From Ligula intestinalis (taxonomy: Eukaryota; Platyhelminthes; Cestoda; Diphyllobothriidea; Diphyllobothriidae), in contig JAYGXS010000004.1 in the NCBI GenBank assembly GCA_036362985.1, forward strand, positions 19,672,371-19,736,370: a DNA stretch of 64,000 nt, given 5' to 3'. Of this stretch, positions 55,948-64,000 are shown piece by piece. A model generated the notes under the pieces. The model had not been told where the DNA came from. It saw only the letters and a program-made list of their open reading frames with translations, and did not search any database. The position numbers and the translations under genes were made by a program. Numbering within the stretch: position 1 is the first letter of the stretch; the number at the start of each line of letters is the position of its first letter.

Positions 55948-56468
55948 TTTCGGCTACACGTGAGAAGCCATCGTCAGAGAAAATTAAAAAAAACAGCAAG
56001 CGTTGACTACGCGTAAATGGGGTTGGGAGGGGGTGGCAATTTGTGATTGTTCCATGTCCACGCCACGTCCATTCCCACGCTATCTTATCGTGTGTCTCCT
56101 GCGCGCATCCTCGGAGTTACGGCGTGTGACCTTGACGTGGCAGCCTGCATGCTTGTAGAGGAACTGGGCCCTGGTTTCTGGTCACGGACACGGATGGCAA
56201 AATCACAGGGCGGTATATCCACATGCCTCTTTATGCAGTTAGGATCTGACACCCAAGCCTCCAGCAGTTTGCGCCCTGTCTTATTACTGCCTCGTGCCAT
56301 TATCCGTGTGTTCGAGAAGGCGAATTCGTGGTCTTCTCCCAGAATGTGGATAGCGATCTGAGACAGTGGGTCGCCTCTCCGCACTGCCCGTCTGTGCTCC
56401 GTTATTCGCGAGCCAAGTCGTCGCCCGGGCTGCCTTGTATAATGGCAAGAACAGTCGCGACATGGCAC
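55948..56468 (-). mobile_element. Penelope-like element 3' part: GIY-YIG domain and hammerhead-like motif
   Basis: Frame 56468-56085 encodes MPCRDCSCHYTRQPGRRLGS, RITEHRRAVRRGDPLSQIA, HEFAFSNTRIM, then RKLLEAWVSDPNCIKRHVDI. It is a GIY-YIG domain with the Tyr/Gly motif decayed. About 110 nt downstream, 55977-55948 reads CTGACGA, stem GGCT...AGCC, GAAA: a hammerhead core with one change (C for U at the fourth position). RT is missing. Confidence 0.7.
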
Positions 56469-56684
56469 CTATTAAATGACGCCAGATTGCTCACCTACTG
56501 CTCTCTTAAGTCCTTCTGTAATTCAATTCACTCAGTCCTTTTTTCCCTACACATGCATTAATTGGTGATTTATCCTGTCATTTTAAACACACACACACAC
56601 ACATCCTTTGTAGGCGCAATTTTTATCATTGGCATCTGAACACCTTTACGCTTACTGAGTCAAAGTTCGTGTTATTTCTTTCAG

Positions 56685-56741
56685 ATACTTGGGACGCACA
56701 CAAAATCAGCTAAGGGAAGTCGTCCGGGAAAATACCAGAAA
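56685..56741 (+). CDS. FARP: FARP/FRMD7-type gene, exon 9: FERM-adjacent
   Basis: Acceptor TTCTTTCAG. The first base completes an Arg codon begun in exon 8, giving SSFR then YLGRTQNQLREVVRENTRK; the family has SSFR[FY]SGRTQKQ. End chosen at AA/GTTAGG because only a phase-2 exit matches the single open frame of exon 10. The donor is weak. An alternative at 56764 (GTTTTT) would leave the wrong phase unless another exon intervenes. Confidence 0.8.
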
Positions 56742-57310
56742 GTTAGGGCCCTATGATCGGCAAGTTTTTACTAACCCCCACCTCCCTCCTGCCCCCCGCC
56801 TCTCCAGTTGTTATCTTTTTAACCAATCATTTGCGCATCTATGCCAAAGTTCGCACCAAGTGACGAAAAAAAACAAAGCAAGCCAAACAAACGAGACAAA
56901 AGCCAGTCAGTTTTCTTCCACCAGCATGCCGGGCCGATTTGGAAGATATTTTGTCTGAGCCTGAAGTTGCGTTGGGAAAAAGTTGAAAAAGCGCGTTGCC
57001 TGCGACGCTCGTTGGCTTAGACGCCTTTCAGATGAAACTGTTAAAGCGTCGCGTGACAGTGCTCTCTGCTTTCTGACATCGAATGCGACCATATCCTCAG
57101 CGGTGGCGTTTATGCAGAATCGGTGTCATTCACTGCAGAGAACCGTTGGCGAGCTCACAGTACGCGCATTCCAGAACCGTCTCAGGACATTTTGACGCGC
57201 CTTTTCGCGTGAACCTTTGGAATTGATCGACTCACTACCGCCTTACGACTGGCAAGACCAACTTGGGTTTGCGGTCGCTTGGCCGGTCGCGGCCAACTGG
57301 ATATAGGCCC

Positions 57311-57390
57311 GAAGCTCAGCAGGTAGAGCGTCTGACTCAACTCCTCTCTTCCCAGTGAACCCGAGTCTTGATTTCACGCCCCTTCCATTT
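57311..57390 (+). repeat. Degenerate tRNA-like sequence
   Basis: AAGCTCAGCAGGTAGAGCG is a near-consensus tRNA A box/D arm. The B-box region (GAGTCTTGATTTC) is damaged and no acceptor stem closes. Confidence 0.45.
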
Positions 57391-58479
57391 GACTGATCAT
57401 GCTAGTGCTCCTCATCATTGTTAATACATCTTGGTACTCCCTCCTGTCATACCGCGTTATTACTCAGCGTATGCACCAGCACCAGTTCTGTACAGCCACG
57501 TCAGTAGAATTTTCGGGATAGCCGACGACAATAAAATATAACTGGTTATTTAACAGCTCCACTCGAACTTCACTGAGCCACCAAAATGCACTTTTTTATC
57601 GACAGTCATGGTTATGTGGAATATAGAAGCGTCGGTGTAAACAATGTGGGGTGCGAAGTGCTTCGGCCGGATAATAGACAATTGAACGTATCCCAACGAA
57701 TATGAGCTAGTTGACAAGATAAGGCCTGAAAGGCCAGAGTTTTAGGAATAATTTAATTAAGTGTTGAAGGTGTTGAACATGAGTAATGGGTAAGCGACTC
57801 CCAGACGAGTGCAAGTCTAGCCATGAGCGGGCTGCTCTGGGAGTGTCTGATCGTAAACAATCCCTGCACTAAGGTCCTGTTGTGGGCTGGTCTTGAGAAG
57901 TGGTTGGCCAGTAAGGCCAGACAGAGGGTGGCCTTGAACGAGGAGTTTTGACATCGTCTCGTGCACACGCGTGGTGGACATACCAGAAATGCGGCCTGTC
58001 CCAGCAGCGTGCGAGAAAAGCATGACCTAGCATACGAGGTCGCTATAGTTAACTTTATGGTTTTCCGTTTATCGGTCTATTTGAGTCCGTTCACATTTGC
58101 GCATCCAGAAATTCGAATTCAGGTAGGTACTTGGATAACAGTGATGCGGGCGCATTTGCATACCAAGTTTTGACTGAGACACTCAGACGACGAGGCTTTG
58201 TTATATAGTCCCATACACAAAACACAACAGCAGATACCGCCCAGCACTGTCGGTGGTTTTGCGCCAAACTCTTGGGAAAATTGAAGTTAACTTTTATGGT
58301 TAGGGTTAGGATAACGTTTATAGTTAGGGTTGATGGTTGTCCGGTTAATGTGGCCACGGTTAATGTGGACAACCGCTTAATGTGGACAGTTGGCCAGGAA
58401 CGGAATTTCTCCATAGTAGAAACGAGTGGTTTGGGGTCAGTTCGCTTAATGTGGACAACCGGTTAATATGGACAGTTGA

Positions 58480-58520
58480 CCTGGAACGGAGGTGTCCACA
58501 TTAACCGGACTCCACTGTAC
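58480..58520 (+). repeat. pogo/Tigger-like terminal repeat, abutting SINE Z
   Basis: Minus strand starts CAGTGGAGTCCGGTTAATGT after a TA. Tandem GGTTAATGTGGACA words occur from 58340. A second end-like word CAGTGGAACGTCGGTTGACG follows TA at 59176. No transposase is seen. Confidence 0.4.
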
Positions 58521-58985
58521 AATCATCAGGTCGAATCCCAGGTTGGAGGAGAAAGGCAAGAATGTCCAGAAGGAGGGTTTAATTGTATGCAGAACCCAAA
58601 GTTGCTGTCTCAGGCAGCAGTGGTCACTGACCAATCCAGGGCTAGTGTTGACTGCGTCCAGCAGACCTGAGAGAGTCGTCTGTGTTGTGTTGGATAATGA
58701 CAGTTGCTTAAGTAGGATTGTGAAGCAAGCTTCGGTTTTATGTTATTAGTGTGTTGCAATTTCCCGGGGTATGTCGTCTGTAAACGCCCCCTGCTGCGTG
58801 CCCGTGGCTTGTCGTGGTCAAGTGTCACTTTGGCAGGCGTGCTTATTTGGACGCGCAAATGTGGAGCACGTACGTGAATGCGTGAATATAGGTCAAGTGG
58901 TCTTCAGGTCACCCAGTGGAACAGGTGCTTGCGAAGGCACATGACGTTGGGGCAGCGGGCTTTGGAGAAGGAAGGGGAAGGCCTT
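58505..58985 (+). repeat. SINE family Z, copy 2
   Basis: Starts at ACAATCATCAGGTCGAATCC (B-box-like). The body shares CCAGGGCTAGTGTTGACTGC and TCAAGTGTCACTTTGGC-type blocks with copies 1 and 3. The head upstream of the B box is missing, replaced by the pogo-like end. Confidence 0.65.
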
Positions 58986-61029
58986 GTGACTGTCCGCCAT
59001 ATGCTAACTGCAGAGTAAGGATTTAGAGTAGGGTCGGGGTTAATGTTAGTACTACTACGAGTTAGCTCTATGTTGGGAATATTTTTCCCGTTCTGGAATT
59101 GTTCAGAAGACCGCTCTTATTACTTGCTTAGAACGCTCCTTTTTCTGTGTCCTGTCTTGGTGGCCATATACATACAGTGGAACGTCGGTTGACGAGTTTG
59201 ATCCGTTCCAGCACCGAATTCGTCATGTGAAACACTCTTTATGCGAATCGTAGCCAATCAAATTGCGCCGGTTCCCTTGGTTGCTGCAGGCAACCGAGGA
59301 CTCAACGGCGGAAGCAGGCACGCACACGCGTACCGACAACTCTTTAACTCAGCGGAAGCTTGTAAATCGAAACAAATTTTCTGCCAGTGGCTAGCTCGTT
59401 GCTGGAGCTGCTCATCACTCCCGAGGCTTCACTGTAATCCTTACCAGTTGCTTACTTATGGGAGACTCTGTGATCGTAGTGCTATGACGGGCAGCACTCT
59501 TTCCCTCACAATTTTAGACCTTTAGACGAGCTATTTGCACCAGAGCAAATTCGGAGCAAACAGTTTGCTGCGAACTACAGCAGCCGCCAACCGCCAATCG
59601 AGCAAAATCATTATTATTACTTTTTTCGTCTGTTGCGACTGTCCCCGAAAAGGCATTAAGTTCTTCTGTGGTACACAGAAGCGGTGGCGTGACGGTGGTG
59701 GCGGTCGTGTGGACCAGCCCCATGGTCTCTGCGCCCTCAATATCCCAGCAACAGCAGCAGCAACAGTCATCTGCTTCTCGAGGGCGTCTGCAATTTAGCA
59801 CGCTTAAGCAGTTGGGTTGCGGCTTCTATCCCTTCTCTCTCTCTCCCCCCCCCCTTCCGCCGGGTCTGTCCCACTAGTGTCTGGTGGATTGGCACGCTCA
59901 CGCACACACCCACACCCGGCAGTGTGTCCAACATTTGGGATTAAATGCAGTCAGCACTATCCGGGTGACTCGGCGGAGTCTTCGTCCTGCGGCTGCCTCC
60001 CCCCTCCCCTACCCGCCTCCAACCGCAGTCGTTCAGTGACGATATTTCAACTTTGCCAGCATTCACACTCGTAGCCGCATGCAGGTCGCCGCCTACCGAC
60101 CGACGTAATCCTGAGTAAAATCGCGCTGGCGTACTCTGTATGCCACCGTCCCCTTTTTCCCTGGCTCATGGCAACCTACCCGGCTTTTGGCATCATACGC
60201 GCTAGCTCAGCTACTTTCCCCCAGACCGGCTAGTTTCGTTCGATAGGAGGGGATAAGCAGTTTTTACCTACTTTATGCACTTTTAGCCTGCTGGCTTTGA
60301 ACCAGGCCAATCAGCAAACCGATGCATACCGGAAATGCACGCACGGCTCTAGATAGCGCCATTTCTAGAAACGTGTCTATTAGCCCTTGTCTGGAGAACG
60401 GGGCGTTTGTCAGCATTTGAAGATTTGGGGGACACTTTGTTCAGCCAACCCCAGACGGCTTGAGATAGTGTGTAATGATGGAGTGGGAACGACAAAGGCG
60501 AGGGATACCTGAATGGCCGTTTGTGGTTTAGTCACCGTCACCAGCCAGTCATACCCAATCCCCGGGACCTCCCTAGTCTTTTTTGGGTCCCACTCTATCA
60601 TATTCTACAAGTGGCTTTGCAACTGCCGCGCGGGCTCTAGCTTGGACTCCAAGACAAAACGAGGCGAGCATGTTCCGCGGAACCAGCTCGGTAAGTGCCC
60701 TTCCATTCATAGAGTGTAATTTTGACAATGGGACTATGCATTTTGTTAAATCTTCGAAACGCATGCAACGGCGCATCACAAAACTGTGGCGTTCAACCAC
60801 AATGACTCTCCTCCCTCCCCCCTTCGTTCTCCAAGGCTCGCTGCCCCAAAGTCGTGTCGTCACAAACAACTGTTCCAGTGCTTTGCTCCACTGGCGTCCC
60901 CGTTCCCCGAGGCTTGACCTCGCATCTGCTTCCGGCTAACCGATAACAGCTGCGTCAGCGTCCTTCGGCGTTCCTGCGGGCCCGACAGTTGACCTCAACT
61001 TATTCACTTACGCACATACGTGCGCACAG

Positions 61030-61430
61030 ACCCGCGTATACACGCGCGTCCAAATAGCCGCGCCTACCTAAGGGCCACTTGACTAAGACATCCCTCGGCC
61101 GATGCAGCAAAGATCTCTAGAGACAACATCCCCTCGGGAAACTGTAAAACACCAATGACAGAACGCTTGAACTCACTTCACAGTCATGTAAACGCAACTT
61201 TCATCACCCCTTACAACACACAGTCGACACCCTCAGGCCTGGCTGGGCGCAGTCAGGACCAGCCCTAGCTTCGCCAGTGGTCATTGCCATCTGAGACTGC
61301 AACTGGGAATTCTGTATACAATAAACCTCTTATTCTGGTGACTCTTGCCTTTTAACTTCCAACCTGGGATTCGACCTGATGATTGTAATGATCTAGGCAC
61401 TACCACTACCTAGACCCCTGCAAAAGTACC
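61030..61430 (-). repeat. SINE family Z, copy 3
   Basis: Minus strand reads GGGGTCTAGGTAGTGGTAGT, ATCATCAGGTCGAATCCCAG, TTTATTGTATACAGAATTCC, and then the long body to AGTCAAGTGGCCCTTAGGTA. The most complete copy. Confidence 0.7.
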
Positions 61431-62204
61431 CGTTTTAACCTTTATTTTGCAGAGAATTATGTTTTTAAGTGTATGAATTTGAAAAAGTTGTGAGTCCTGG
61501 CTTCAAACTGTTCCTCTGCTAGGAGCTTCTTTTGCGACTCGAGCGTGTCGTATCTGCCGCATTCAGTAGTTCTACTTTTACGTTCCAATGAATTTTTCTT
61601 CCCACTGATTACCCCACATCCTCCACATGGCGTTCGAAGATGCATTCATAGAAGTATGCTTTCAAGCGCGACAGCTTTTCTATATGATGTGGTGTAATTC
61701 CGGTAAACGCTATGTTGGCCGCTTACGCCGTCAGACCTGCTGCCTTCCGAAGTAAAATCCCATTCACACGTACGCACGCGCCTCGATACCAGCCGCTCTA
61801 ACGACTTGCAAATTTTGACAGTTTCGAAATCTACGGGTAAAAATACCAAACCGCGAGCACGTTTCGAAGGTGGCTGAGCCCCGTGCCGCGCCGCGCCGTC
61901 CAGCAACAATAGTCTGTTATCTGGCAGACTTGTGCAGCCCGGGGGCGGGAGAGCGAACGAATCATCGGCACGCCAAAGAGGGAGACCGTTGCTCTCTCGA
62001 AAACGCCGCCGCCTTCTTCAAACTAACTGCAACTCCACGTAGAAATTTCTGCTGACAAGCTCTGGCGGGGGGGGGGACGGGGGAAACGAATTTAACTCTC
62101 ATTTTCGGCAAGCGCGTGTGCCTCAGAACGGAGGTCAAAAGCTTGACATCTTTTGCACCAGATGCTCTGCCGGCAGCGAGTGTTTAAGAGTAGACTTGCC
62201 CCCT

Positions 62205-62345
62205 TACCTTGCAGGGGTCTAAGTCGTGATTGTGCCTAGGTCACTACAGTCATCAGGTCGAATCCCAGGTTGGAGGGAAGAGACAAGAGTCACCACAATG
62301 AGGGGTTTATTGTGCACAGAACTCCCTGTTGCTGTCTCAGATTGC
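62205..62345 (+). repeat. SINE family Z, copy 4 (head only)
   Basis: TGCAGGGGTCTAAGTCGTGA, then TCATCAGGTCGAATCCCAGG, ending at CTGTTGCTGTCTCAGATTGC. Followed at 62346-62375 by another B-box-like GGGTTTGATTCCCG. Confidence 0.65.
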
Positions 62346-63257
62346 TGTGCGGGTTTGATTCCCGCCGACGGCGCCAGTTTTTTTTCACAGTTGGGTCAAC
62401 TAAACTCATGCTAATCCTAACAGGAGCCGAAACCGTAGCCCTACTCTGACCCTAAACTGTACCTTCATCTACAATGATCTAAATCTAACTGGCCTGAACG
62501 CTCACCTTATCCGTAGGATTAAGCCTGACCCGAAACTTACCCATTAAGCTAACCCTATTTTCCCTGAAAGTTGGCGGTTTTTGTTCTCTTGTCCGGATTG
62601 TGGAGGATGAGTAATGTAAATACTCCTTATCCATCGTTCATTATGACTGACACTAACAGACACAAAGCTAACGCGATCGAACCATTTGTGTCACCAGAAC
62701 TGTCATAATTATTATCAGCTTACCTTTTGCTAAAACGTTGCTTTCTTCTCCTTGTAACATGCGGCTGTGAGACGTCCGTCTTTTTCCGTTGCCTCTTGGT
62801 TTTCGTCTGTGTGTTTCTGAATTTACCTAAGGAGTCTGTTGCATTTTTCTCCAATCAATTACGCCCCAAGGAGAGACTAGTTTTAGCCTATTATCCCGCC
62901 CGCGGGCCTACTTTGTGTCCCGGAATGGTGTCTGATGAGGCCCTTACCTGATAGTTTAGTTTGAGATCCCGAAAAATAAGCAGTGGACTAGCGTGCATCA
63001 TACCATAATAAGCTATTTTGACAGCTTATCTCAATTTTCAGCTATATCAATAAATATCTCCAACTGTGAAGTGTCATCATGCACCAAAAACGGTTTCATC
63101 CGCTGCCTATATCACGCATATTTTTAATCCCGCTTTCATGCCGGGGAGGCGGGGGTGGTTGACTTTATGTTGCCCTTTGATTGGTTTTTTTTCTTTAAAC
63201 GCCTGAATTTTGTTACCACCGAGACTGTCATTAACCCCCTTTGTGTGTATGTTTTAG

Positions 63258-64000
63258 GTCCGCGTCCACTGGTCGTGTGCCAGCACATCGTTCACCCTCC
63301 CTTTCCATGAGTGGTGGGGTCGGTCACAATCGTCGGCACCATGGCACCCTCTCCTCGACTGCAGTCAATCAGTTGGACCCCTCACAGAGCATAGGATCCG
63401 GTTCGCTAACTTGTGCAGACGACTCCATGGTAATGCAGCAGGCGGCCTCCTCCTCTTCCACACCCGGCGGCGCTCAGTGTCTCGTTCGCAGTCTGGCCTC
63501 CATCGGCAGCAACGCCACCCGGCCCCTCTCCCCCTCCAGCTCCCCGCAGGACGGTCTTCCCGGTGCCGCCCCTGTCCTCCAGAAGTCCAATGGCAGCAGC
63601 CAACGGCCGCCCTCTGTCACCGCCGCCTATGTCCAGCTGCCGCAGGGCTCTCTTCGGGGCGCGTCCTATGGCCAGCGTGTCATGCTGCTCATGCGTCCTG
63701 GTGTAGCCGGCGCGGCTGGCGGCGTCAGCATTGTGCCTCTTGTCGGCTCAGCCGCAGCAGGCCCTGCGGGCTCATCTGCGCAGGTGCTGACCACTAGAGC
63801 GATGGATGGAACGTCAGCGACGGCGGCAGCGACTGCGCAGGCCTCCGTATGCGGGGGGACAACTTCGGCGTCTGGTGCCGCCAAGGAGGTGGCCGCGCAG
63901 AGGCCGGACTTCCTGGTTATGCTGCCGACGCATCCAGTTCACCCAGCGGCCCGCGACGCCGCGGATCAGAGGATTGGAATTAACAGTGATCGACGCTGCA
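63258..64000 (+). CDS. FARP: FARP/FRMD7-type gene, exon 10: low-complexity linker (runs off right edge)
   Basis: Begins after GTATGTTTTAG. The first G completes the codon left by exon 9, and the frame from 63259 is open to the window end (about 247 codons). Both other frames close. The product is rich in Ser, Ala, Gly, Pro and Gln (SASTGRVPAHRSPSLSMSGG, later LPQGSLRGAS, SGAAKEVAAQRPD). FARP proteins have such a linker between the FERM-adjacent and RhoGEF domains; FRMD7 has a disordered tail instead. The window does not decide between them. The opposite strand has chance open frames due to high GC. Confidence 0.7.

Larger units (their letters stand above)
46982..56684. other. Intron 8 (9.7 kb), repeat-rich
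   Basis: Holds a tRNA-like element (47352-47430), an inverted repeat (47458-47697), a direct duplicate (47790-48260), two Penelope-like remnants, a (CTC)n tract, SINE copy 4, diverged tandem units (54020-54700) and a long-arm foldback element (55225-55680). 48450-49530 and 50250-52550 show nothing I can name. Confidence 0.6.
56742..63257. other. Intron 9 (6.5 kb), with SINE Z copies
   Basis: Contains a tRNA-like relic (57311-57390), pogo/Tigger-like ends (58480, 59175) and SINE Z copies 2-4. 62390-62590 is rich in degenerate CCTAA words. 57400-58270, 59230-61000 and 62600-63257 show nothing named. An unseen small exon here cannot be excluded. Confidence 0.55.

Noticed and set aside
56764..56769. 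Alternative exon 9 donor GTTTTT
   Set aside because: Poor donor and wrong phase for exon 10; the GTTAGG at 56742 fits phase 2.
57311..57390. tRNA gene
   Set aside because: Good A box, but damaged B box and no closable acceptor stem.
63406..63884. Minus-strand and alternate-frame open frames at the right edge
   Set aside because: GC-rich shadows of exon 10; only the 63259 frame is open to the window end and in phase with exon 9.

Overview
The window is nuclear DNA of a multicellular animal. Genes are split by multi-kilobase GT-AG introns, there are no bacterial signals, and retrotransposons are abundant. The mix of repeats (CR1-like and RTE-like LINEs, an Ingi/I-like LINE, Ty3/gypsy elements, Penelope-like GIY-YIG remnants, a mariner relic, tRNA-type SINEs) fits a flatworm, perhaps a tapeworm. 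That assignment is an inference from family resemblance, not from a search.

Positions 1-16.7 kb are an accumulation of nested retroelements. A minus-strand CR1-like LINE runs off the left edge. It is followed by a LINE scrap, a broken minus-strand Ty3/gypsy element (2.3-5.7 kb) carrying a foreign repeat 'X', and then a second copy of X split by a complete Ty3/gypsy element (6394-16437: two 456-bp LTRs, 5-bp target duplication). That gypsy element has a near-complete 4.97-kb CR1-like LINE inserted in its integrase region. The unsplit copy of X at 3.5-4.0 kb shows the empty site. From 16.7 to 20.2 kb lie a DUF4806-like scrap, a 25-bp minisatellite, a LINE 3' fragment and a possible solo LTR.

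From 20861 to the right edge I can follow one plus-strand host gene in ten exons joined in consistent phase. It encodes a FERM domain (F1, F2, F3) plus FERM-adjacent region of the FARP/FRMD7 type, then a long Ser/Ala/Gly-rich exon that is still open at 64000. Exon 6 uses a GC donor. Any RhoGEF and PH domains would lie beyond the window. The introns hold an RTE-like LINE interrupted by an (ACC)n tract with an assembly gap, a mariner relic with both terminal repeats, an antisense Ingi/I-like LINE, four short SINE-like copies derived from it, Penelope-like endonuclease remnants, long foldback repeats, and four copies of a tRNA-type SINE.

Two observations stand out. (1) The Ingi/I-like LINE and its four short derivatives all begin with about 64 nt that fold on paper as an HDV-like self-cleaving ribozyme (P1, P2, P3, P4 and a CNAAG J4/2). 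In every copy the element boundary set by target-site duplications falls at the predicted cleavage position. (2) Both CR1-like LINE copies have ORF2 in the -1 frame of ORF1, no AUG before the endonuclease, and a canonical slippery heptamer just before the ORF1 stop, suggesting -1 ribosomal frameshifting.
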